A stretch of 34,952 nt of DNA from Syntrophaceae bacterium (GTDB taxonomy: Bacteria; Desulfobacterota; Syntrophia; Syntrophales; UBA2185): assembly GCA_003153775.1 (NCBI GenBank), contig PMBI01000064.1, positions 1 through 34,952 of the forward strand. Direction: 5' to 3'. The number at the start of each line of letters is the position of its first letter. Position 1 is the first letter of the stretch. The notes beneath the pieces are model-generated. The model ran no database searches, was not told the origin of the DNA, and saw nothing but the letters and a program-made list of their open reading frames with translations. This document shows positions 24,284-31,723 of the stretch, one piece after another. The translations under genes were made by a program, and so were the position numbers.

Positions 24284-24586
24284 TCAGAATTCTGCACGAG
24301 ACCGGCTGGTTCTATCCGGCATTGACTTCCACCTGGATTCCCCTCTTGTGCGCTGTGCCGATAACTGAGGCGTTCTCTTCGCATGTAAAGGAATAAGCTT
24401 TGATGAGGCGCTCGGCTTTTGCCTTAACAAATTATTTGCCGACGGTGTCGGTGCAAGATTCTTGGGGATAGAAATAGATTTGCCTCTTGCATTGAGGGGT
24501 GTCGTGTCGGCGGCATTGGAAATGGGACAGAGTGTGAATGCAAAGAAGGCAGTAAAGATTAACACCTGTGCAGAAAGTCTTCTCAT
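24284..24586 (-). CDS. possible exported small protein or decayed gene
   Basis: The frame of 100 residues starts at an ATG with AAAGG about 9 bases upstream. Residues 1-25 form a believable signal peptide (ending SNAAD). The rest is Ser/Arg/Lys-rich with no fold signal and runs to the edge of the convergent thioesterase gene, as if the original C-terminus was lost to a frameshift or deletion. No family recognised. Confidence 0.35.
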   Translation of the reverse strand: MRRLSAQVLIFTAFFAFTLCPISNAADTTPLNARGKSISIPKNLAPTPSANNLLRQKPSASSKLIPLHAKRTPQLSAQRTRGESRWKSMPDRTSRSRAEF

Positions 24587-24876
24587 TGGATGCGCCTTTC
24601 ACAAGAACTATTATAATATATTGACTCTGGTCTCTACAACCTGATGACAATCGTTGCAAACCATATACCAATATCGCTTTCCTCATGCATCTGAGCCAAT
24701 CGCAAGATTTATCAATAAGTTAGATTGATATTATCGCCTGGCGCCTTGAGGTAAATAGTGCCCTTTGGCGGCCGCACGCGGCAGAATATTCCACGATGAA
24801 TCGACAATCGTTTGCCGCCCGGCAGTTATCCCGGGAAGAAGACGCGCGGATGATATCCCCGAAATTCTGTATTTGC

Positions 24877-25482
24877 TCAGATCGTCTTTAGCGTCAATTT
24901 GTCGAGAGCAAGGCGCGGCCTTGCCTTCGGTGACTGGTCAGGATGCCCCACAGGCATAAGCACGACCGGGTGGATGTTTTCGTTTAGCGCCAGATATTCC
25001 TTTACCTTGTTGCGATCAAACCTTGCGAGCCAGCAACTGCCGAGACCCAGATCGACGGCCTTGAGAGCGATGTGCTCTACTGCTATCGCCACATTCATGG
25101 AAAGATAGGCCTTGATCTCTTCCGTGTTTACGATAGGGATGGTGGTGATTGATGTATCGTTCATATCTATATCCACGCCCGTGAAGGCGCCTTCTTGCAC
25201 CAGTTCCCCCATGCGAAGCTCTCTTGTTGTCATGACCGTCAGGTCAGCGCAGCAAACAAAAATAGCCGCTGCCTTGACTATAAACTTGTAAGGCGTACAC
25301 CGGCCAAGAGCCTCTTTGGCGGCGGGTGATTGAGCGATGACAAAGCGCCAGGGCTGGAGGTTTGATCCCGAAGGAGCAAGCCGCGCCGCCTCCAGTAGCA
25401 GGTGGACAGTGTCGGCAGAAATATCCTCCTGTCTGAATTTACGAATGCTTCGCCGTGAAGCGATAACTTCTGATAATTCCAT
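24877..25482 (-). CDS. nitroreductase family protein (FMN-dependent)
   Basis: The protein has 201 residues with SD GGAGGTG before the ATG. FMN-binding landmarks are present: SRRSIRKFR (9-17), APSGSNLQPWRFVIA (36-50) and the C-terminal-half GLGSCWLARF (146-155). The middle region 84-128 is longer than in the smallest members. The family uses NAD(P)H to reduce nitroaromatics, quinones or other substrates, or fragments flavins; the native substrate is unknown. The 290 bases past its stop, up to the doubtful ORF ending at 24586, contain no convincing gene. Confidence 0.9.
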   Translation of the reverse strand: MELSEVIASRRSIRKFRQEDISADTVHLLLEAARLAPSGSNLQPWRFVIAQSPAAKEALGRCTPYKFIVKAAAIFVCCADLTVMTTRELRMGELVQEGAFTGVDIDMNDTSITTIPIVNTEEIKAYLSMNVAIAVEHIALKAVDLGLGSCWLARFDRNKVKEYLALNENIHPVVLMPVGHPDQSPKARPRLALDKLTLKTI

Positions 25483-25576
25483 TGTGGCACCTCCATCGAA
25501 ATATTATCAACTAAACTTTACAATTTCCCGGTGGGCATGTCAAACTTAGGATAGCAGGAAGCCCCAGTGTGTTTCC

Positions 25577-25629
25577 GTAGTGCAGACCTTCAGGTCTGCT
25601 GTGTAAGCAGGACTAAAGTCCTGCACTAC
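25577..25629. repeat. double-hairpin palindromic repeat
   Basis: The 53-base element is bounded by GTAGTGCAG and its complement CTGCACTAC. Inside are two hairpins: GCAGACC/GGTCTGC with loop TTCA (25582-25599) and GCAGGAC/GTCCTGC with loop TAAA (25607-25624). This layout is typical of small dispersed palindromic repeats. Confidence 0.75.
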
Positions 25630-25687
25630 ACTATTATGATGATAAAGAGGAGTCGAAAGACAAGAAGAAATCGAACCCATACTTGTG

Positions 25688-25852
25688 TCATTCCCGCCCT
25701 CATTTATGTCATTCCCGCGAAGGCGGTAATCCACGTTTAGTGTCATTTCGGTGACCCGAAGCCCTGAACACAGTGAAGGGGAAGGGAGAAATCTTAATAG
25801 CGTTCTGTCAGGTCAAGACAAAGATTTCTCGCGTTGCTCGAAATGAAAGGAA
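25688..25852. repeat. cluster of intergenic repeats (GTCATTCCCG type and an inverted pair)
   Basis: TGTCATTCCCG occurs at about 25688 and again about 21 bases later, the second followed by CGAAGGCGGTAATCCA, a common dispersed-repeat motif. A further inverted pair begins TGTCATTTCGG at 25741 and contains GAGAAATCTT, mirrored by AAGATTTCTC and CGAAATGA near 25820-25846. Together with the double hairpin at 25577 these fill most of the 589-base gap between the nitroreductase gene and the gene at 26072; the remainder is featureless. Confidence 0.65.
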
Positions 25853-26071
25853 AGAATATGACCCCCCTTTGATAACTGAAACGTTGAAGCTAAGCTAAAG
25901 GAATACGGCCGGAAAGCCGATAGATACACTGAAACTGGTAAAATTGTTGGGCAAAAAAAGCGGCTCAACTTATTTTTGCGTTCTTTTCCGGGGAATATAT
26001 AATCAAAGGCAATACGATCGTGTTCCTGAGGGATGAACGGTGACAATAATTAACAAGGATTACTGCGCAAT

Positions 26072-26413
26072 ATGGGCTTTCCTAAGTGGTTGGTGGGATC
26101 AAGAAAGGGTCATGTCAGTGGAACGGCGAAAACCGTTGCACAAGGCTGGAAGACCATCAAGGAAAGAAACCCCGGGATGAGCCCGGTGGATATTGCACAT
26201 ACATATGTCAGGAAACGTTACACGGCGACAGGGGATATGCATCTGGCAAAAGAAGTCCTCCGCATGCTGCGCAACGTCAATCCCCTGAACCTCTCGTGGG
26301 CAATTCTGATGGTTGAGAACAAAGATGAATCCATCAATCTGTATGATCGTATGTCCGAGTGGCAGCATATAATGACACGGGAAATAAGAAAACATGGGAT
26401 AGACCCGGAATAA
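26072..26413 (+). CDS. hypothetical protein, 113 residues
   Basis: The start ATG has AAGGA about 12 bases upstream. The protein is basic and helical-looking, without signal peptide or membrane segments. Segments include GWKTIKERNPGMSPVDIAHTYVRKRY and DESINLYDRMSEWQHIMTREI. No family was recognised. The HDOD gene starts 76 bases downstream on the same strand, so they may be co-transcribed and this could be a signalling or regulatory partner, without direct evidence. Confidence 0.7.
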   Translation: MGFPKWLVGSRKGHVSGTAKTVAQGWKTIKERNPGMSPVDIAHTYVRKRYTATGDMHLAKEVLRMLRNVNPLNLSWAILMVENKDESINLYDRMSEWQHIMTREIRKHGIDPE

Positions 26414-26489
26414 AAGTTTCTTCTCATCATCGAGCAGTTAAGTGTGGGGCGCGGGCCTCATACCTCTCAGAAAATCGCAGGAGGCTAAC

Positions 26490-27347
26490 ATGGTGAAACG
26501 CAAGAAACCGGAAGCCCTCCTCCAGGGATGGGTGGAATTGTCATCCCTGCCCTTCATCTATATCAAGATCAATAACGCAATTAACGACCGCCACTCTTCC
26601 ATAAAAGATATCAGCGATATAATAAGCGGTGACCCGAGCCTTACCACGCGCCTGCTCCGGCTTGTCAACAGCGCGTTCTATGGTTTCCCATCGAAGATCG
26701 ACACAGTCAGCCGCGCCATTCTTGCCGTGGGCACGAACCAGTTACGCGATCTTGCCCTGGCAACTTCCGTACTTAGTCTGTTCAAAGGGATACCGGCAGG
26801 CCTTGTCAGCATGGAATCGCTCTGGAGGCACAGTGTCGCCTGCGGCCTCGCCGCCAAGATACTCTCAACAGCAAGTCGGCGCGAGGCGAACGTGGAGCGT
26901 TTCTTTACAGCAGGCATCATTCATGACATAGGCAGGCTCGTTATATACAAGATGATGCCGGATGCAGCACATGAAATGATTCTTCGCTGCCGGGTCAACA
27001 ATGAGTCTTTATATCTGGTTGAAAAAGAAGTGATCGGTTTTGACCATGCGGACTTGGGGCGTGCGCTCGCGCAATTATGGAATCTGCCGGCCAGCCTGGA
27101 GGAGATGATAGCCTGCCATCACTCTCCCTCGGAAGCGAGACTGTATCCTGTCGAGGCGTGCGTGGTACACATAGCTGATTATATTGCCCATGAAATGCAG
27201 TTGGGAGAGAGCGGAGAACAGTACATCCCGCCTTTGGACAAGAAGGTCTGGAAACTCGTGGGAATCCCCGAAACCGCGCTGTCTTTCATCACGGATCCAT
27301 TAAGGGCGGAGTTCGAAGACGTCGTGCAGTCGCTGTGGGAATTGTAG
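26490..27347 (+). CDS. HDOD-domain signalling protein
   Basis: The protein has 285 residues from the ATG at 26490, 6 bases after SD AGGAGG; the frame extends upstream but without another ribosome site. The HDOD domain covers about 10-210: ISGDPSLTTRLLRLVNSAFYG (46-65), ILAVGTNQLRDLAL and GIIHDIGRL with His145/Asp146, then FDHADLGRALAQLWNLP and CHHSP. HDOD proteins are HD-related domains that mostly lack phosphohydrolase activity and act in c-di-GMP, chemotaxis or stress signalling. No second output domain is present. Confidence 0.92.
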   Translation: MVKRKKPEALLQGWVELSSLPFIYIKINNAINDRHSSIKDISDIISGDPSLTTRLLRLVNSAFYGFPSKIDTVSRAILAVGTNQLRDLALATSVLSLFKGIPAGLVSMESLWRHSVACGLAAKILSTASRREANVERFFTAGIIHDIGRLVIYKMMPDAAHEMILRCRVNNESLYLVEKEVIGFDHADLGRALAQLWNLPASLEEMIACHHSPSEARLYPVEACVVHIADYIAHEMQLGESGEQYIPPLDKKVWKLVGIPETALSFITDPLRAEFEDVVQSLWEL

Positions 27348-27420
27348 ATATAAGGGTTGCCTCGTCCATATCCTCCAACCAGGCTGGAGCTAATAATGAA
27401 TAGAACCGTGCCCGAATGTT

Positions 27421-27525
27421 AATCTCAGATTTTATATATGCGTTTTGATTATCACGATTCCCATTTGTATTCTGCAATGAAAATCAAAGATGGCAGTTTG
27501 TTGACTTCAGGAAAGAGCCGAGTGT
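27421..27525. repeat. direct repeat, copy A
   Basis: This stretch matches 28581-28690 (copy B) over about 100 bases at roughly 80 percent by eye. Shared blocks include TTTGATTATCACGATTC, AATGAAAATCAAA and GACTTCAGGAA. Both copies keep an open plus-strand frame encoding FDYHDSHL, MKIK and TSG at matching places. Copy A lies past the 3' end of the KNH-like gene. Confidence 0.75.
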
Positions 27526-27604
27526 CCGCACAAGCCGCGGTAGGATGCCTACCCGGCAGACGGCAAATACTTGATTCAATCTCAAAATCATTGCGATGGT
27601 TGAT

Positions 27605-28420
27605 TTACTTCATTACTTTGATCGAAACTTCATCATTATAGTATGTTCCGGGAAATGAAGCCAGGGTTGACAAAACAACCAACCGGAAATTGGTGGTACT
27701 GTCAAGAATAGGACTCGTCGGAACGGTGATGTTCGCAGCACCCGTGTTTGCCGTATTGGTCGAGGACAAGAACATCGCGGAGAATCCACCGCCTGCCTCG
27801 ATATTTATTTGCATCGGCCATGGGGCAGGTCCGGTACTCTGCCACGTTACAGGATACGTCTTTCCGACATACCATGTGTCGCCATTTTTGGGGCTCGTGA
27901 TCTTGAGTCTGGGAATGACCAGGGAAAGAGGGACTTCCTTTTCGTACGTCTTTCCTCCATCATAAGCTATCAGCTTCAGCTTTCCCGCGGTATCGCTGAG
28001 TACAGTCTTGGTTCCACCATAACCCGTTGCAACTTGCTTGCTTTGAAATGTCAACCCATTTATTTGCCAGGAAAACTTTCCCGACCTGGGAAGGTTATCT
28101 GCGATGAAGTACTCTCCTTTACCGGGCAGCACAAATCTGATCTTTATCTTGAAGCTTTCCGGGATAGCTATTGTATTCCACTGGATGTCGCGGGTCTCGC
28201 CTCCATACCAGGTATCCCCGTCGACGGGATTTATGATTACCACCTGCGGCGGAATATCTTTCATCGCCTGTGTCACTTTTGCGGGCCCTGCCGCCGGAGG
28301 TGCTGCAATCTGCTTACTTGGGGCAGCGCTTTTCGTTTCCGCCGGCCACGCAGCAGTCACGACACACAGCCAAGAACAAAAAAATGTAACAAGGAATATT
28401 AAGGGCCTATTCGTCTTCAT
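27605..28420 (-). CDS. exported protein with two KNH/Ig-like repeats
   Basis: The protein has 271 residues with SD AAGGAG before the ATG. A signal peptide ends near residue 28 (AWPAE) and a Pro/Ala-rich linker follows. Two homologous beta-sandwich repeats are visible: VVIINPVDGDTWYGGETRDIQW (about 60-81) and LKITSPKNGDTWYVGKTYPVTW (about 172-193), each starting a module of about 100 residues. This matches the Kre9/KNH-type Ig-like domain found in bacterial surface proteins. Its role is probably adhesion or assembly at the cell surface; that is inference. It is the last gene of a run of exported proteins on the minus strand. Confidence 0.85.
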   Translation of the reverse strand: MKTNRPLIFLVTFFCSWLCVVTAAWPAETKSAAPSKQIAAPPAAGPAKVTQAMKDIPPQVVIINPVDGDTWYGGETRDIQWNTIAIPESFKIKIRFVLPGKGEYFIADNLPRSGKFSWQINGLTFQSKQVATGYGGTKTVLSDTAGKLKLIAYDGGKTYEKEVPLSLVIPRLKITSPKNGDTWYVGKTYPVTWQSTGPAPWPMQINIEAGGGFSAMFLSSTNTANTGAANITVPTSPILDSTTNFRLVVLSTLASFPGTYYNDEVSIKVMK

Positions 28421-28580
28421 TTTTTCTCCTTTTCAAAATCATTGAGACTGTTCTTGGATTACAAGGGGAACCAGAATAACTTTGGTCGTCATTTCGGACG
28501 CTTTCTCGTCGCTCTTTTGAGAAACGGGGTTTCAGTCATCAGTCCATGGCACTCTAACGCAATGTTAAAGGGGTTATGAA

Positions 28581-28690
28581 TTTTAATCTCTGAATTTATT
28601 TATGTGCTTTGATTATCACGATTCTCACTTGAAATCTACAATGAAAATCAAACATGGTGGTTTGTGGACTTCAGGAAGAACGAGATGAAA
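28581..28690. repeat. direct repeat, copy B
   Basis: This is the partner of copy A (27421-27525), found in the 385-base gap between the KNH-like gene and the next exported gene. Its plus-strand frame opens with ATG TGC TTT and ends in TGA after 28 codons. The rest of the gap (28421-28580 and 28691-28805) shows no gene. Confidence 0.75.
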
Positions 28691-28805
28691 AGGATGGTAT
28701 TTGTTACATCTACAGACAGTCAGGTTAATACCATTTCCGGGACTGGGAATTACGACTTGAAATACACAATAACAAGTTAGGGTTATTGCTCTGCCCCCGC
28801 CTTAA

Positions 28806-29300
28806 TTATCGTATATTGTTTATGCTGTTCTTGGCCGTATCGTGCTTGTTCTTCATAATGTTAGACACTAAGGAAAATTGCCGATTTTCATCCTGCATAG
28901 CCTGTTGTAACGCAAGGTACTGCAAGTTGAAAGACTGATTCATTTCCATCATCTGATTTTGTTTGGAAATTGGGCCTGGATTTTTCTCCATGTTGGTGAG
29001 GCTGGAATGCCACCGGTTCGCCAATTCATCGAGTTTTTGACTGCAGTCTTTCAGCCACTTTGTGTACCTCTCGGCTTCCCGCTTTTCTTTATCGGAAAGC
29101 TGTGCAGGAAGAGGCTGGGCTGCAAGCTCTCGCAATGTCCCCGCAGTCTGCTGTAGTATCTTTATACGGTACTTCGCGAAATCCGCTGTACCCATAGATG
29201 GATCTGACCTCTGCGCGAAAGCTTCCAACTGCAAAACAAGCAAGCTCATCAGGAGGATAATTGAAAATAAACTACAGACCAAAATAACTCGATTTTTCAT
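28806..29300 (-). CDS. small exported helical protein, unknown
   Basis: The protein has 164 residues from the ATG at 29300, with AGAGG 6 bases before; two earlier in-frame ATGs (29333 and 29315) would put charged residues before the signal peptide. The signal peptide is MKNRVILVCSLF-type, ending EAFAQ near residue 30. The mature part is helical and polar, with KEKREAERYTKWLKDCSQKLDELANRW and, late, FNLQYLALQQAMQDENRQFSLVSNIM, suggestive of a coiled coil. No family recognised. It belongs to the run of exported proteins from 31436 to 27605. Confidence 0.75.
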   Translation of the reverse strand: MKNRVILVCSLFSIILLMSLLVLQLEAFAQRSDPSMGTADFAKYRIKILQQTAGTLRELAAQPLPAQLSDKEKREAERYTKWLKDCSQKLDELANRWHSSLTNMEKNPGPISKQNQMMEMNQSFNLQYLALQQAMQDENRQFSLVSNIMKNKHDTAKNSINNIR

Positions 29301-29382
29301 ATCAGCCTCTTTCATACGAGAGTAACTCTCCATTCACCGGGGTGATCTTGTCGCTGGCTTGCCCCTTCTCGCCACGGGCGGG

Positions 29383-30075
29383 CTAATCATCCTGCGGTAG
29401 CCCTGCGCCTGCTGCTGGTGGACCGGCGCCTCGCTGCCCGGTAGTTGCCTTATCCACGGTCAGGCCTGAGGCCGGCGTGGTTCTTGTCCCCGGCGTGGCT
29501 TTTGCCCCCGGCGTGGTGTCTTCTCTCTTATTGTCGGCCGGAGTGAGCTTGCCTGAGGCTAAGGCGGCACTTCTTAGCTTGTTCAACGCATCCTGGTCGC
29601 GCTGGAGTTTATACTGCGCGTTGTTCAGGTCGTCTTGTTCTTTTGCTATCTTCTGCTGATTTTTCGGTATTAAATTCGTCAGTAAATCGTTTATTCGCGC
29701 CTGTGTCGTCGTTATCTTTGTCTGCAGGTCGGCCACTGCTTTCTGGTTGTGCGCTGCCTGCGCGCTCTGGAGCTGCTTATTCAGATCGTCCAGCCCTAAC
29801 CGGGTCGCATGGAGCTCCTTCTTCAGGGCGTCCAAATCCTGCTTATCGTTGGACAGCAAAGCTAACGTTGCCGCTATAACCTGCTGATCCTGGTATACGG
29901 TGTTTTGCGCGGCCAGTATCTGACGCGATAAGTCATCTTGCCCCGTACTTGATTGCGCTGCGTTTGGCTGCCCTATCCCCGTCTGCTGGCCGTAAGCCAA
30001 TCCGGCAAAACACACTGCCGGCAAAAAGCAGAGACAGAACACAAAGGGTCGAGTATGGAAAGAAAATGTCTTCAT
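29383..30075 (-). CDS. exported coiled-coil protein with Pro/Thr/Gly-rich tail
   Basis: The protein has 230 residues with SD GGGAGGTG before the ATG. A signal peptide ends near residue 30 (GLAYGQ). Residues about 46-170 are heptad-rich with alternating Leu, Gln and Asp/Lys (DLDALKKELHATRLGLDDLN, ARINDLLTNLIPKNQQK), a long coiled coil. The last 50 residues are disordered: PGAKATPGTRTTPASG repeats ending in a PPAAGAG segment. Such proteins may act as periplasmic spacers or envelope linkers. The coding sequence of the tail is GC-rich. Confidence 0.75.
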   Translation of the reverse strand: MKTFSFHTRPFVFCLCFLPAVCFAGLAYGQQTGIGQPNAAQSSTGQDDLSRQILAAQNTVYQDQQVIAATLALLSNDKQDLDALKKELHATRLGLDDLNKQLQSAQAAHNQKAVADLQTKITTTQARINDLLTNLIPKNQQKIAKEQDDLNNAQYKLQRDQDALNKLRSAALASGKLTPADNKREDTTPGAKATPGTRTTPASGLTVDKATTGQRGAGPPAAGAGLPQDD

Positions 30076-30172
30076 GAGTTTTCACCTCCCGATGATTTCA
30101 AACCCGACGGTCCGCCCTTGTTGCCTGATTCCATAGCGGAGCAACGATGTCTATGGGTTGATGCCCTGCAGG

Positions 30173-30508
30173 TTATTCTAAGTTGAGAATATCAAAAATG
30201 CTCTTATGTAATTCCTTTGCATGCTTTTCGGTCTTTATGGCCGTGCTGTCCATCGAGTGTGTGTCTAACATAACTTTGTCATGCGCTTGCTCTATGCAAT
30301 TCTGAAAAAGTAATTTGCTGCATTGAGCGATCGTCGTGCTATCGATACAATGCGCGTTTTTCTGATCTTCCGTGGTATAGCTCTTATTTCTGCATTCGTT
30401 CACCTTGTTCCGATAGTTGGAGGTGCTCTGTTCCAACTTCGGGAGCATCTTGGCTATTTCCCCATTATCCAGACTTATGTTTTGCGCCGCTGTCTTGGCT
30501 TTCTCCAT
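30173..30508 (-). CDS. Cys-containing small protein, possibly the shifted C-terminal part of the CARDB protein
   Basis: From the ATG at 30508 the frame gives 111 residues with four Cys (NECRNKSY, NAHCID, AQCSK, QNCIEQ), predicted helical, no signal peptide and no convincing SD. The same frame stays open upstream to about 30630, reading RRGETLTVQDILDIDIILPT before the ATG, and overlaps the end of the CARDB gene. The two frames would join by removal of one G from a G6 tract at 30604-30609. It may therefore be the C-terminal domain of the CARDB protein cut off by a frameshift, which would also explain the missing signal peptide and SD. Confidence 0.5.
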   Translation of the reverse strand: MEKAKTAAQNISLDNGEIAKMLPKLEQSTSNYRNKVNECRNKSYTTEDQKNAHCIDSTTIAQCSKLLFQNCIEQAHDKVMLDTHSMDSTAIKTEKHAKELHKSIFDILNLE

Positions 30509-30539
30509 AGCACCATCGATCCTGGCTGGTGTATCTTTA

Positions 30540-31436
30540 TTACGAGCCGGTACTGTTGGGAGGATGATATCGATATCCAGGATGTCTTGGACGGTTAGGG
30601 TCTCCCCCCGACGGAGTATTCGTACAATCTAGCGACCGCTCAATGCGATTGTCTTGCCTGTTTGTTTCCGGGATTTCATTGTCAGGATCAACGATAAAGA
30701 TAAGGGAGTGAACTCCCGTAGTATTAAAGGTATAGTCGCGACTGATCTGTGCAGTTCTGCCGGGCTCTAACGGGACTGTGGCATCACGTGCGGTGCTTCC
30801 GTCTATTATTAGCCTAATCTTAACTCTTGTAAGGGAAACGTTGCCGTTATTGGCCACGGTGCCGACCACCAGAAAGGGATAGCCGACCCACATTGCAACA
30901 TTAGGCGCTAAAGGATCTCCCGCCACTATGACTTCCAGCTTCGTGGCGCGTATATCGTAGACGGCAGTTGTGGCAACGATAACTTTCTCAACGCGGTTAT
31001 TGTTTTTGTTTGTTTCCAAAATCTGATTGTTCGGGTTTACCAGCAAGGCTATAGTATGGTTGCCCGGCGTGGTAAAATTATAGCTCCAGGTAAGGTCCTG
31101 CGAACCGCCTACGTTGAGCGTCAGGTTGTCCTCGCGAACACGCACGCCGTCTACTTCGATTCTTGTCATCAGATTCGTAAGTATTATACTGCCTTTATTG
31201 CTGACGGTGGCCCGTATGGAGCCCCTTTGATTTGTCAAAACATTAGTTGTGACCCGGCCATCTTCAGTAAGGTATTCGATCCTGGAGGCCTCGGCATCTC
31301 CTGCTACCTGTTCCGCAGCCCTTATGCCGGCTCCGGCTACCCCTGGAGTGCCAGCACGTTGCCCCACCTGTGCGTTGGTTTCCTGACAATAACAGCATAT
31401 CAAAAGGGACAAAACAACCATTACCACGTTCTTCAT
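30540..31436 (-). CDS. exported CARDB-repeat protein
   Basis: The protein has 298 residues with SD AAGGAGGG before the ATG. A signal peptide (about 1-22) is followed by two CARDB (cell-adhesion-related) beta-sandwich repeats: about 65-155, ending NPNNQILETNKNNNRVEKV, and about 160-270, ending DPDNEIPETNRQDNRIERS. This DxDNxIxETNxxDN ending is diagnostic for CARDB and may bind Ca2+. The remaining tail (GGDPNRPRHPGYRYHPPN) is Pro/Arg-rich and may be a frameshift product, because a G6 run encodes residues 276-278 and the alternative frame continues into the next ORF. Role: extracellular or periplasmic adhesion or scaffold, inferred from the family. Confidence 0.88.
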   Translation of the reverse strand: MKNVVMVVLSLLICCYCQETNAQVGQRAGTPGVAGAGIRAAEQVAGDAEASRIEYLTEDGRVTTNVLTNQRGSIRATVSNKGSIILTNLMTRIEVDGVRVREDNLTLNVGGSQDLTWSYNFTTPGNHTIALLVNPNNQILETNKNNNRVEKVIVATTAVYDIRATKLEVIVAGDPLAPNVAMWVGYPFLVVGTVANNGNVSLTRVKIRLIIDGSTARDATVPLEPGRTAQISRDYTFNTTGVHSLIFIVDPDNEIPETNRQDNRIERSLDCTNTPSGGDPNRPRHPGYRYHPPNSTGS

Positions 31437-31723
31437 CGTTCCCTCCTTCTTTGTCGCAAGTCAAGGTTGCATTGATGTTGTTACGAACAAGAACCCTACA
31501 CGAATTTACTATTATTGATCTTGATTTGAAAAAAGCTGCCTCTTTGATGGGTCAATTATAAGTTAAGGCATTTTTATGTCAAGAAGAATACAGATAACGG
31601 GATATTCACGGTCCCGATAGAATGATCATTACCAAGAGAAAGCTTGAAGAATTTTCTTATCAGTACATGACCGTATCATTGAGAGTCATTGATTACGATT
31701 CGCACTGTTCAATATGCCACCAT

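Noticed and set aside
24765-24959. Plus-strand 64-residue ORF overlapping the nitroreductase end
   Set aside because: No SD, no recognisable protein features, and it lies opposite a well-supported gene.
31686-31715. Possible third copy of the FDYHDSH direct repeat (TTGATTACGATTCGCACT)
   Set aside because: Only a short core matches copies A and B and the frame is lost; it may be chance.
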